Below the pieces are notes generated by a model. The model ran no database searches. It was not told where the DNA came from and was given only the letters and a program-made list of their open reading frames with translations. A stretch of 64,000 nucleotides of DNA. Origin: Streptomyces cyaneogriseus subsp. noncyanogenus. Lineage in GTDB: Bacteria > Actinomycetota > Actinomycetes > Streptomycetales > Streptomycetaceae. Made by a program: the position numbers and the translations under genes. The first letter of the stretch is position 1, and every line of letters starts with the position of its first letter. Below are positions 35,150 through 43,199 of the stretch, in pieces. The stretch spans positions 124,001 to 188,000 of the forward strand of contig NZ_CP010849.1 in NCBI RefSeq assembly GCF_000931445.1, written 5' to 3'.

Positions 35150-35719
35150 ATGACCATGACGGAGCAGCCGGCCGAGCTGACGAAGGAAGACACCGCCTGC
35201 TGCACGCGGCACCACGACCACGGCGGGGGATCCTGCTGCGAAGCGCCGGAGACGGCGCATGAGCGGGTCAACCGCCGCTGGAACGAGGTCCTGCAAGAGA
35301 CGCGGGTCACCCAGACGGGAGTGCAGATTCTCTTCGGGTTCCTGCTCAGCGTGGCCTTCACCCCGCTGTTCCGGGAGTTGGAGACCTTCGACCGGGTCGT
35401 CTACATCACCACCGTGGTGCTCGGCGCGGCAGCCACGGGCTCGCTCATAGCGCCCGTCTCCCTCCACCGCTTCCTGTCCGGTCAGCGCATGAAGGACGAG
35501 GTGGTGGAGACCGCGTGCCGCCTGATGATGTGCGGCATGGTCCTCCTCGCACTGACCATCGGGTGCACCCTCCTGCTCATCCTGCGCGTGGTGATACCCG
35601 GTGTCCTCGCCGAAGTGCTCGTCGGCGGGGTCATGTTGTGGTTCGGCTTCTGCTGGTACCTGCTGCCGCTGTGGCTGCGGCACCGTGCGGCGCGGCGCGC
35701 CCGCGCCGAGGACGCGTAG
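35150..35719 (+). CDS. DUF6328-like four-helix membrane protein with Cys/His-rich N-terminus
   Basis: 189 residues from ATG 35150 (RBS GGAGG). RWNEVLQETRVTQTGVQILF, then AFTPLFRELETFDRVVYITT, match actinobacterial DUF6328 membrane proteins. Four helices are predicted (about 58-75, 88-108, 128-148, 153-172). The N-terminus carries CCTRHHDHGGGSCCE, a possible metal-binding patch not usual for the family. Function unknown. Confidence 0.78.
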   Translation: MTMTEQPAELTKEDTACCTRHHDHGGGSCCEAPETAHERVNRRWNEVLQETRVTQTGVQILFGFLLSVAFTPLFRELETFDRVVYITTVVLGAAATGSLIAPVSLHRFLSGQRMKDEVVETACRLMMCGMVLLALTIGCTLLLILRVVIPGVLAEVLVGGVMLWFGFCWYLLPLWLRHRAARRARAEDA

Positions 35720-35768
35720 GACGTCCCGTCGAAGCCCCCGGGCCGCCCGGCCGCGGTCGCGGCCGTGT

Positions 35769-36704
35769 TCAGCGCGGCAGCACCCAGCCGGGCGTCCAGG
35801 TCCCGGCGGTGTCGCGGCCGGCCGCCGTGGCGGCGAGGTGGGCGCGGAGGGTGGCCAGCGCGGGGTGGGGGTTGTCGCGGTGCCAGAGGAGCGAGTGCGG
35901 GTAGACGGGCGTCGGGTCGGTCACCGGGATGCGGCGCAGGCCGTGGCCGGCGGGCCAGACCAGGCGGGTCCGCCCGCCCATGAAGGTGGCCAGGGCCGGG
36001 GTGTCGGCGACGGTGTCGAGGAGGGCGTCGGAGCCGAAGTTGGGGCCGGTCGCCTCGATGGTGAGGCCGAACTCGGCGACGAGGTCGTCGTAGTAGGCGG
36101 CCCACTCGGTACCGGGGACGATGCCGGGCATCCAGATCCGGTGCCCCGCCAGCTGAGCCATGGTCACCGACCGGGCGCCCGCCAGCGCGTGGGCGGGTCC
36201 GGTGAGGAGCTGGAGCGGCTCGTCGAGCACCCGGACGGACTCGATGTCCTCCGGCAGGGGCCGGCCGGGTGCGGCGACGGCGCGGAAGGAGGCGTCGATG
36301 GCGCCGGAGCGGACGGCGGCGACGGCCGTCTCGATGTCGAACAGCATCACCACGTCGAGGTCGATCTCGGGGTTGGCGCGGTGGAAGGCGCGCATCAGGC
36401 CCGTCGCCGCGCCGCGTGAGGCGATCACGTCGACGCGCAGCGGACGGCGGCCCGGTCGCACGGAGGCGACGGCCCGCTCGGAGACGCGCAGCAGCTCGCG
36501 CGCGTGGGGCAGGAACGCCTGCCCGTCGATGGTGAGCTCGGCGCCGCGCGCGGTACGGGTGAACAACCGCACGCCGAGGGTGCGCTCCAGTGCGGCGATG
36601 CGCTTGGAGACGGCCTGCTGGGTGACCGCGAGCTCGGCGGCGGCCTCCTGGAACTGTCCCGTGTCGGCGGCGGCGACGAAGGTCCGGACGGTGTCGAGGT
36701 CCAT
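35769..36704 (-). CDS. LysR-family transcriptional regulator
   Basis: 311 residues. The DNA-binding part reads MDLDTVRTFVAAADTGQFQE, then LAVTQQAVSKRIAALERTLG. The effector domain begins RPLRVDVIAS near residue 94. No divergent partner gene is convincing: the next 430 bases hold only gene fragments, so the target may be elsewhere or lost. Confidence 0.9.
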   Translation of the reverse strand: MDLDTVRTFVAAADTGQFQEAAAELAVTQQAVSKRIAALERTLGVRLFTRTARGAELTIDGQAFLPHARELLRVSERAVASVRPGRRPLRVDVIASRGAATGLMRAFHRANPEIDLDVVMLFDIETAVAAVRSGAIDASFRAVAAPGRPLPEDIESVRVLDEPLQLLTGPAHALAGARSVTMAQLAGHRIWMPGIVPGTEWAAYYDDLVAEFGLTIEATGPNFGSDALLDTVADTPALATFMGGRTRLVWPAGHGLRRIPVTDPTPVYPHSLLWHRDNPHPALATLRAHLAATAAGRDTAGTWTPGWVLPR

Positions 36705-37137
36705 GCCGGTTCACCCTAGGCCAGCCTTCACCCGCACCAGTGCCGTGCTCGAGCCGTGGCGGCGCCCGGCTGCCGCCCGGCCGCGCCGGGCCGCGCCGGG
36801 CGGCCCGGCGGGGGCCCTCGCGGAAGGCCGTCGTCGCTGCCGCGTCGGGTGAGGTCCCCGGCCCGGACCGGCACGCACCACGGCCTGTCGCCGGGGCGGC
36901 GCTCTGCGCCGGGGGGCCGCCTGCGCGGTGTGCCCCGCCGCTGTTTCCCGTCCACTGCGGCCTTGTGGGGGAAACACCGTCTGGTACTGCACCCAAGGCG
37001 ATCAGGTGGGCGAGATGCCCCGGATCAAGGCGTGGGGGACCGTCCCCGCCGAGGTGGTGCAGGTGCCCGCCGGTGCGGTCCATCCCTACCCGGCGGATCT
37101 GCCGCGGTGTCCGTGGTACTGACCGAGGAGACCCTCC
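36705..37137. other. Intergenic region with a possible gene fragment
   Basis: About 430 bases. A forward frame (36965-37122) reads GNTVWYCTQGDQVGEMPRIK, then WGTVPAEVVQVPAGAVHPYP and a stop. It looks coding in composition but lacks a start, so it could be a decayed 3' end. I recognise no family. The RBS of the next gene (GAGGAGA) is at the right edge. Confidence 0.35.
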
Positions 37138-37800
37138 ATGCGCATACGCTCCGCGTCCCGGCGCGCCGCTGCCGCCGCCCTGCTCGCCGTCGCCGCGGCG
37201 GGCGCCGCCCCGGGCGCCGCTGCCGCCCGGCCCCACGCGCCCTCCTTCGCGGCGCCGGGCGCCGCCGCCGCGCCGCGTCCCGGCGCGGCGGCGGTCGCTT
37301 GCGAACGGCAGCCCGGCAGCGGCTTCGCCCAGGGCCAGTTCAAGGGGCTGGCGGAGGGCTGGTCGACCATCCGCTCCGTCGGCGCTCCGAGCCTGTGCCT
37401 GACCGAGGGGCGCGCCCGCAACGGCGCCTACGACAGCGCTGTCGCCGTGCAGAGCCCGTGCGCCACGGCCACTCCCCCGCGCACGTACCTCCAGTCCGCG
37501 GGCAACGGCCTGTACCGCATCCAGTGGCACCATCCCGAGTTCGGCGTCGGCTGCCTCACCGTCATGAACGGCGGTCCCGTGCCCGGCATGCTCGAACCCT
37601 GGGACGACTGTTCCAGGGCGACGCAGTTTCACGTGGAACCAGTCGATTCGCCCGTCGCCGGTGGTTACCGGTTCCGTGTCTCCGGCAGCAGCCTGTGCAT
37701 CGGCATCGTGAACGGGGAGACGGTGGCGGGCGCGGAAGCGGTGCAGACCGTCTGCGCGGGCCGGGCCGACCAGGAGTTCTTCGTCGACCCGGTCGTGTGA
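37138..37800 (+). CDS. Secreted protein with a ricin-B-like (beta-trefoil) domain
   Basis: 220 residues. A Sec signal with Arg-rich start and Ala-rich core is cut near AAA-RPH, followed by an Ala/Pro linker. The body from residue 58 has repeated Cys-containing strands (GAPSLCLTEGRARNGA; SPCATATPP; GSSLCIGIVNGETVAGAEAV; QTVCAG) in the pattern of a ricin-type lectin fold. QxW motifs are poorly kept. Probable extracellular binding protein; ligand unknown. Confidence 0.65.
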   Translation: MRIRSASRRAAAAALLAVAAAGAAPGAAAARPHAPSFAAPGAAAAPRPGAAAVACERQPGSGFAQGQFKGLAEGWSTIRSVGAPSLCLTEGRARNGAYDSAVAVQSPCATATPPRTYLQSAGNGLYRIQWHHPEFGVGCLTVMNGGPVPGMLEPWDDCSRATQFHVEPVDSPVAGGYRFRVSGSSLCIGIVNGETVAGAEAVQTVCAGRADQEFFVDPVV

Positions 37801-38221
37801 GCCGGGCGCCCCGTGGCGTCGCCCGGCCCGCCGCGGCGGATCGCGCTGACCGGTCCGGTCGCCTCCGGTGAGAGCACCCTGGCAGCCGCCGTCGGGCCGC
37901 CGGCAGCCCGGCGCTGCGGCTGAGCAGTCCGCGGCGGTCGTCCCCGCCCTGGTCGCCCGCGGGCTCCTGCCGCCGGGGGCCAGGGCGCATGACCCGGCCC
38001 GCGCCCCACGGCCGGGGCGGCGGCACATCACCGGCACGGACGGTCATCGGCGCACGCGGGGGCGGGTCCGCGCCCGCGTTTCGGCGGCCTGACGGGTGGC
38101 CGCGCGCGCCGGGGCAGTGCGCGGACGGCCCGGGGGTGCGGCGGGCGTGCCCGCGAGCGCGGCCGGGAGCGCTCGCGGGGTCGGGTCGCTGGAACCCGGG
38201 GGGCGGGGAACCCTGGGGTGC
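37801..38221. other. Intergenic region with a short P-loop kinase remnant
   Basis: At about 37833-37890 the forward frame reads RIALTGPVASGESTLAAAVG, the start of a nucleotide kinase with the Walker A lysine changed to Glu (GESTL for GKSTL). It collapses within 30 codons. The rest of the ~420 bases shows nothing supportable. Confidence 0.4.
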
Positions 38222-38758
38222 ATGGACAAGACCGCACTCGTCGTCATCGACATGATCAATACGTACGACCACAAGGACGCCGAGCTGCTGATTCCGTCGG
38301 CCGCCGAGGTGGTGCCCGTCCTGACCGGCCTGATCCGGCGGGCGCGGGAGCGGGATGCCTCCGTCGTCTACGTCAACGACAACTTCGGCGAGTGGCGCTC
38401 GCATCACGGAGAACTCCTCGACAAGGCCCTCGCCGGGCCGCATGCCGACCTCGTCGAGCCGCTGCGGCCCGACGACGCGTCCCTGTTCGTGCTCAAGGCC
38501 CGTCACTCGATCTTCTTCGACACCCCGCTGGAGTACCTGCTCCGGCAGCAGGGGATCGAGCGGCTCGTCCTGTGCGGCCAGGTGACCGAGCAGTGCGTGC
38601 TGTACTCGTCCCTGGACGCCCACATCCGTCACTTCGACGTCGTCGTCCCGCGGGACGCCGTGGCCCACATCCACCCCGACCTCGCCGACGCCGCCCTGCG
38701 CATGATGGAGCGCAACATGGGGGCGCGGGTGTGCGACAGCGACGAGCTGTGGGCCTGA
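38222..38758 (+). CDS. Isochorismatase-like cysteine hydrolase
   Basis: 178 residues with the family triad: Asp in LVVIDMINTYD (residue 10), Lys in FVLKARHSIFFDTPLE and Cys in LVLCGQVTEQCVLYSSLDA, including the cis-peptide VTEQCV motif. Such enzymes hydrolyse amides (nicotinamide, ureidoacrylate, maleamate) or isochorismate. The substrate cannot be told from sequence. It stands alone and converges with the peptide operon. Confidence 0.88.
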   Translation: MDKTALVVIDMINTYDHKDAELLIPSAAEVVPVLTGLIRRARERDASVVYVNDNFGEWRSHHGELLDKALAGPHADLVEPLRPDDASLFVLKARHSIFFDTPLEYLLRQQGIERLVLCGQVTEQCVLYSSLDAHIRHFDVVVPRDAVAHIHPDLADAALRMMERNMGARVCDSDELWA

Positions 38759-38877
38759 CCCGGCGCGGCCCCGCCCGGTGACCTGCCAAGGGCGTCGCGC
38801 AGCTCGCCGCCGTCGCGGCAGCGTGAGCCGCCGCCCTCCCGGGCCGGGCCGTGGACGGCACGGGAGGGGCGGCCCGG

Positions 38878-40122
38878 TCAGCGGCGTGCGCTGCGCAGCG
38901 CCACCGCCGGGATCACCGCGAGGGCGAGGGCCGCGGCCGCCGCCGCCAGGACCGGGTAGCCGCCGGTGCCCACCACCAGGCCGGACACCAGGGCGCCTGT
39001 CGCGCCCGCCACGGACATCCCCACGTCCGCCAGGCCCTGCACCGCGGCGCGGTTCCCGGCGGGGGCGGCGTCCGTGATCAGGGCCGTGCCGCTGAGCAGG
39101 GCCAGGTTCCAGCCGGCGCCGAGGAGCACCAGCGCGCAGGCCGGCAGGAGGACGGAGGCCGGCGGGGCCAGGCCCGCGAGCAGGCCGGCGCCCGGCAGGA
39201 CGGCACCGGCCGCGACGGCGACCCGCCGCGCGCCGAGGCGGTCGGTGAGCAGCCCGCTCAGCGGTGACGGCAGGAACATGGCGCCCACGTGCAGGGCGAT
39301 GACCAGGCCCACCGCCTGCGTCGTATGGCCGTGTCCGGTCATGTGGACAGGCGTCATGGTCATCACGGCGATCATCACGAGCTGCGCGGTGATCATCACG
39401 GTGGCGCCGGTGACGACGCCGGGGCCCCCGCGCACCGGGCCGTGGGACCCGGTGCCGGGCGCGGCGGTGGCGTCGTGGGGTTCGCCGGGCCGCGGCGGGC
39501 CCAGCGGGTCCGGGCGCTGCCGGATCAGCAGCACCAGGGCCGCGGCGGTGTAGGCGGCCGCCGCCAGCAGGAAGGGGCCCGCCAGCCGCGGGATGCCCCA
39601 GGTGTGGGCGAGGGCGCCGGTGGGGCCGAGGAGGTTCGGGCCCGCGACCGCGCCCAGCGTCATGGCGAACAGCACGGTTCCGGCGGCCCGGCCGCGCCGC
39701 TCGGGAGGGGCGAGTTCGGCGCCCGCGTAGCGTGCGAGCAGCCCCGTGGCCGTACCCGCCCCGTAGACGAAGAGCGCGGTCAGCAGCAGGGCGGGCGAGC
39801 GCGCGGCGGCTCCCGCGACCACGCCCGCGCTGCCCAGGGCGGCGAGGCCGTTGCCGAGCGCCAGGCCCGGGCGGCGTCCGAAGCGCTGGCACAGGCGCCC
39901 GAGGACGGCGGCTCCCAGGGCCGCGCCGATGGTGAACAGCGCGGCCGGCAGACCGGCCAGGCTGGTCGAGCCGAGCAGGTCCTGGGCGAGCAGCGCGCCG
40001 ACCGTGATGCCGGCTGCCATCCCGGCGCCGCCGAGTGTCTGGGAGGCGACGAGTACCGTCAGGGCGCGGCGCCGTGCCCGGGGCATGTCCGCCGCCGTGG
40101 CCGGGGCCGCCGACTGGGTCAT
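38878..40122 (-). CDS. MFS exporter at the end of the GCIS-peptide operon
   Basis: 414 residues, 12 predicted helices. LTVLVASQTLGGAGMAAGIT is helix 1, LCQRFGRRPGLALGNGLAAL is the loop 2-3 motif, and DRLGARRVAVAAGAVLPGAG is its C-half repeat. ATG 40122 overlaps the TGA of the preceding gene (ATGA), so it is translationally coupled to the GRDP-like protein and part of the operon. It is the likely exporter of the peptide product. Confidence 0.85.
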   Translation of the reverse strand: MTQSAAPATAADMPRARRRALTVLVASQTLGGAGMAAGITVGALLAQDLLGSTSLAGLPAALFTIGAALGAAVLGRLCQRFGRRPGLALGNGLAALGSAGVVAGAAARSPALLLTALFVYGAGTATGLLARYAGAELAPPERRGRAAGTVLFAMTLGAVAGPNLLGPTGALAHTWGIPRLAGPFLLAAAAYTAAALVLLIRQRPDPLGPPRPGEPHDATAAPGTGSHGPVRGGPGVVTGATVMITAQLVMIAVMTMTPVHMTGHGHTTQAVGLVIALHVGAMFLPSPLSGLLTDRLGARRVAVAAGAVLPGAGLLAGLAPPASVLLPACALVLLGAGWNLALLSGTALITDAAPAGNRAAVQGLADVGMSVAGATGALVSGLVVGTGGYPVLAAAAAALALAVIPAVALRSARR

Positions 40123-40700
40123 GTGTGGTGGAGCGCCGGGGCCGCCGGGCCGCCGGGCGTCCGGGCGTCGTCGGCCAGGGCGGCCAACTCTTCCAGGGAC
40201 AGGCCGAGTTCGTGGTGCAGGAAACGCACGATCGTCCAGTGCGGCAGGGCGTCGGCGTCGAACGGCCCGAACGCGGCCGTGTAGAGGGGGATCCAGCGCA
40301 GGGCCTGCTCGGCGGCGGCCTCCCGTCCGGGGGCTTTCTGGTAGGCGTCGTAGGAGATGCTGCGGTGGTGGATGAAGTGGCCGCCGGGCAGGCGCTGTTC
40401 GCACAGCTCGCGGTACTCGCGCGTCTGCAGGATGAGGTAGTGCCATATCTCGTCGATGTCCTGCTCGACGGGGAGGAAGAGGCCGCCGAGCCGGTCGGGG
40501 TGGCGGGAGACGAGGTAGAGGTAGCGCAGGCACTCGCGGACCTGGTGCCGGACGACGGCCTCGGACGGGGCGTGGGGCTTGGCCGTGAAGTGCCGCACCA
40601 CTTCGTCGTGCAGGCCGGGACCGAGCAACTCCTCGGCGGTGGGCGGCGGTTCGGTGGTGGTGCCGGCGGGGGCGGGGGTGGGGGCTCCGGAGGCGGGCAT
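40119..40700 (-). CDS. Glycine-rich-domain-protein-like (GRDP/DUF1399-type) protein in the GCIS-peptide operon
   Basis: 193 residues from ATG 40700 (RBS AGGAG). A flexible Pro/Thr N-terminus precedes a helical domain with VEQDIDEIWHYLILQTREYR, then ELCEQRLPGGHFIHH. The pattern D-x-x-W-H-x-x-x-L-x-(T/D)-x-x-Y-x-x-x-C....G-x-(F)-(I/L)-H-H matches GRDP-like proteins of plants and bacteria, whose biochemical role is unknown. The clustered His, Glu and Cys could bind metal. Position between the adenylating enzyme and exporter suggests a tailoring or binding role in peptide maturation, which is inference. Confidence 0.65.
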   Translation of the reverse strand: MPASGAPTPAPAGTTTEPPPTAEELLGPGLHDEVVRHFTAKPHAPSEAVVRHQVRECLRYLYLVSRHPDRLGGLFLPVEQDIDEIWHYLILQTREYRELCEQRLPGGHFIHHRSISYDAYQKAPGREAAAEQALRWIPLYTAAFGPFDADALPHWTIVRFLHHELGLSLEELAALADDARTPGGPAAPALHHT

Positions 40701-40782
40701 GGGGCTCCTGTCGGTGAGGGGCGCCGGGCGGGCGGCACGGGCGGGGCCGGGGCGGGTGGGGCGCCGGGGGCGGCCGGGCGGG

Positions 40783-42012
40783 TCAGGACGGGCCGGGTGC
40801 GGTGGTCAGCCAGGCGTATTTGCCGGAGCGCCCGACGGGGATGCCGGTGCGGTGCTCCACCCGGCAGGCACGCCCGGTCAGCTCGCTGACGGAGGCGGCC
40901 AGTTCGGCCCTTTCGCGGGGGTCCGGCAACGCGTCGTCGAAGGTCGTGTACGCCAGCCGGCACTCGTTGTCGCCGGTGAGGTGCAGTTGGTGCAGGAAGA
41001 CGCGGCCGCAGGCGTCGGCGACGCGGGCGTCGAGGTCGGCCTGGGAGACGGGTCCCCTGGGGGTGGGCAGCAGTTCCTTCTCCCGTCCGCAGAAGGAGAC
41101 GATCCGCTCCGGGTCGGTGCTGTCGTCGCGGGTGCGGACGCAGTCGCCGGAGCGGTAGCGCACCAGCGGCATGTACGGGTTGCGGACACTGGTGACGATG
41201 AGGCTGTGGATGCCGCTGCCCGGTTCCACCGGGATCAGCTCCACGCTCATGTCCTCCAGGTGGGGCCGGTAGCGGCCTTCGGCGTCGCTGTAGAAGAGGT
41301 AGCCGAGTTCGGTGCTGCCGAAGAGGTCGATCACGGGGCAGCCGAAGTGGGCGCGCAGGTAGGCGCGGACGTTCAGCGGCGTGTACTCGTAGGCGTGGAC
41401 GATGCCGGCGGGGCGCGGGAAGCCGTCCCACAGGCCCCATGAGGAGACTTTGCGGACCAGGTGCGCCAGGTGATAGCCGGAGCAGTCCAGCAGGTAGGCG
41501 CCGCCGGGGTGGGCCGCGGCCGCGTCCCGGATCTCGGCGAGCATGCGCTCGACCTCGCCGCGGTCCCATCCGGCGGGGTCCAGGCGGCGGTTGAGGTACA
41601 GCGTGCGGTCGTCCAGCCAGCGTTCGCCGGGGGTGGCGCCGGGCCTGCGGGCGTTCACCCGGGCCACGTGCTCGGTGGCGAGGACGGTGGTCAGGGAGAC
41701 CCGCCGGGCGCCTTGGTGCCACAGGGCGCCGAGATCGGGGTGCTCGCTCCACAGGCGGTAGTAGGAGCGGAGCAGGAAGTAGGGCGGCCGGATGAGCTGC
41801 ATACGGGCGTGGTTGGTGCCGGTGGACAGCACGAACTCGGCTTCTCCCGCCTCCAGTGCGCGGGCCAGCTCGGGAGTCATCCAGTTGCCGGGGAAGCCCT
41901 GGGCGATCTGTGGCTTCTCCAGGATGGGGAAGTGGCCGCGCTCGAGGAAAGGGCGGTAGATCGGGATGTCGCGCACCTTGTCCAGGACGTCGGCACTCGG
42001 CTGGGCGTTCAC
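40783..42012 (-). CDS. Adenylate-forming enzyme of the PaaK/LuxE type in the GCIS-peptide operon
   Basis: About 409 residues from GTG 42012 (RBS CGGAG 8 bases before); a longer frame to 42087 has no RBS. Motifs of the phenylacetate-CoA ligase/LuxE branch are visible: FVLSTGTNHARMQLIRPPYF (the STG-x(3) ATP loop), IDLFGSTELGYLFYSDAEGR (A5-like SxTExG) and MPLVRYRSGDCVR (the YRSGD ATP-ribose motif). The C-terminal lid ends PVGRSGKYAWL, like the catalytic-Lys GKxxx segment. It should activate a carboxylate as an acyl-adenylate: either a small acid, or the peptide's own carboxyl end. It reads 90 bases after the precursor stop. Confidence 0.78.
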   Translation of the reverse strand: MNAQPSADVLDKVRDIPIYRPFLERGHFPILEKPQIAQGFPGNWMTPELARALEAGEAEFVLSTGTNHARMQLIRPPYFLLRSYYRLWSEHPDLGALWHQGARRVSLTTVLATEHVARVNARRPGATPGERWLDDRTLYLNRRLDPAGWDRGEVERMLAEIRDAAAAHPGGAYLLDCSGYHLAHLVRKVSSWGLWDGFPRPAGIVHAYEYTPLNVRAYLRAHFGCPVIDLFGSTELGYLFYSDAEGRYRPHLEDMSVELIPVEPGSGIHSLIVTSVRNPYMPLVRYRSGDCVRTRDDSTDPERIVSFCGREKELLPTPRGPVSQADLDARVADACGRVFLHQLHLTGDNECRLAYTTFDDALPDPRERAELAASVSELTGRACRVEHRTGIPVGRSGKYAWLTTAPGPS

Positions 42013-42102
42013 GAGGGCTCTCCGGGCGGGGTCGACGGCGAGGGAGTGAGCGGGGGCGTGCCGGCGCGGTGTCGGCCACGCCGGCACGCGGGTGTCAGCG
42101 GG

Positions 42103-42255
42103 TCAGGAGATGCAGCCGCTCTTGGGGGCGGTGCTGATACAGCCGCTCTTGGGCGTGGCGCTGATGCACCCGTCCTTGGCGGCCTGGGCGGAGTTGGCGG
42201 CGACCCACCTGCGCCACACGGACTCCTGCGTCATGCGCTTGATGAGCTGCTCCAT
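42103..42255 (-). CDS. GCIS-repeat precursor peptide (candidate RiPP precursor)
   Basis: A 50-residue peptide from ATG 42255 with a strong RBS (GGAGG, 7 bases before). The leader-like half is MEQLIKRMTQESVWRRWVAA, then NSAQAAKD. The C-terminal half is a repeat: GCISATPKS, GCISTAPKS, GCIS. This gives three identical GCIS units with a nine-residue period, ending at the stop codon. Such length, leader/core split and tandem Cys/Ser/Thr core are typical of ribosomally made, modified peptides. An adenylating enzyme, a GRDP-like protein and an exporter follow on the same strand. It matches no class I can name. A spurious ORF is unlikely given the RBS, promoter and repeat. Confidence 0.8.
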   Translation of the reverse strand: MEQLIKRMTQESVWRRWVAANSAQAAKDGCISATPKSGCISTAPKSGCIS

Positions 42256-42334
42256 GGCGAAACCTCCAAAACTGGAAGGGATCGGGCGTTTGCTCGGGAA
42301 AGGACGGGTTTATGACGGTCACCCATCGCCCTTG

Positions 42335-42364
42335 AAGGTAAAGAGATGGTCAATCAAGAGTCAA
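42335..42364 (-). promoter_or_regulatory. Promoter of the GCIS-peptide operon
   Basis: On the minus strand TTGACT (42364-42359) and TACCTT (42340-42335) with an 18-base spacer lie in an AT-richer patch. Transcription would begin about 70 bases before the precursor ATG. This suggests housekeeping-sigma recognition; no clear operator is seen. Confidence 0.6.
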
Positions 42365-42524
42365 GGGGAGGCTGATCGATTGTCCTGAACCCACACCTGC
42401 GAGGCGTGGATCCGCACCACCGGTGTCCCGGCGGCCGAGCGCACCCTCGGAGCCGGGCCGGCGGGCCCGGCACGGAGGGCGGGCCCGTGCGGCCGGGGGC
42501 GGTTGTCGCTGCTCGTTCCGGCCG

Positions 42525-43199
42525 CTACCGGGGCTCGCCCGCCCCCGCGGTGATGAAGCCCGACTCGTACGCCGTGATCACGGCCTGGACGCGGTCGCGG
42601 GCGCCGAGTTTGGCCAGCACCGCGCTCACGTGCGTCTTCACCGTCTCGGTGCCCAGGTGCAGTGCGGCGGCGATCTCCGCGTTCGTCAGGCCGCGGGCGA
42701 GGAACCGCAGCACCTGGCCCTCGCGTTCGGTGAGCGCGGCCCGCTCCAGGGTTCGCCGCGCCGTCTCGTTGCCGTGCGCGGCGGCCAGGGAGCGCAGCTT
42801 GGGCGGGAAGAGCAGCGACTCGCCCTCGGCGACGATCCGCACCGCGTGCACGATCTCGGCGGGCCGGGCGCGCTTGAGCAGGAATCCGTCGGCACCGGCG
42901 CGCAGCGCCCCGTAGACGTACTCGTCCTCCTCGAAGGTGGTGATGACGAGGATCCTGGGCGGGTCGGGGACCGTCCGCAGCACGGCCCGGGTGGCCTCGA
43001 TGCCGTCCATCAGCGGCATGCGTACGTCCATGGCGACGACGTCCGGCCTCGTCCGGGCCACCAGGGGGATGACGGCCGCGCCGTCGGCCGCCTCGCCGAC
43101 GACCTCGATGTCGGGCTGCGCCTCCAGGATGGCGCGCAGCCCGGCGCGTACGAGCGCGTCGTCGTCGACGAGCAGGACGGTGATCGGCACGCCGGTCAC
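42525..43199 (-). CDS. NarL/FixJ-type response regulator
   Basis: 224 residues. The receiver has the acidic pair in VLLVDDDALVRAGLRAIL, phospho-acceptor Asp in DVVAMDVRMPLMDGIEATRA and Lys in FLLKRA. The LuxR-type helix-turn-helix is LTEREGQVLRFLARGLTNAE, then LHLGTETVKTHVSAVLAKLG. GTG 43199 overlaps the stop of the sensor kinase gene upstream (GTGA), forming a coupled two-component pair. The divergent ABC transporter is the probable target. Confidence 0.93.
   Translation of the reverse strand: MTGVPITVLLVDDDALVRAGLRAILEAQPDIEVVGEAADGAAVIPLVARTRPDVVAMDVRMPLMDGIEATRAVLRTVPDPPRILVITTFEEDEYVYGALRAGADGFLLKRARPAEIVHAVRIVAEGESLLFPPKLRSLAAAHGNETARRTLERAALTEREGQVLRFLARGLTNAEIAAALHLGTETVKTHVSAVLAKLGARDRVQAVITAYESGFITAGAGEPR

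Noticed and set aside
37562..42079. 1505-codon minus-strand ORF across the peptide operon
   Set aside because: It runs out of frame through at least three recognisable genes and is a composite shadow.
42095..42322. Alternative 75-codon frame over the precursor peptide
   Set aside because: It has no RBS and no repeat logic; the GCIS frame has a strong RBS and is preferred.
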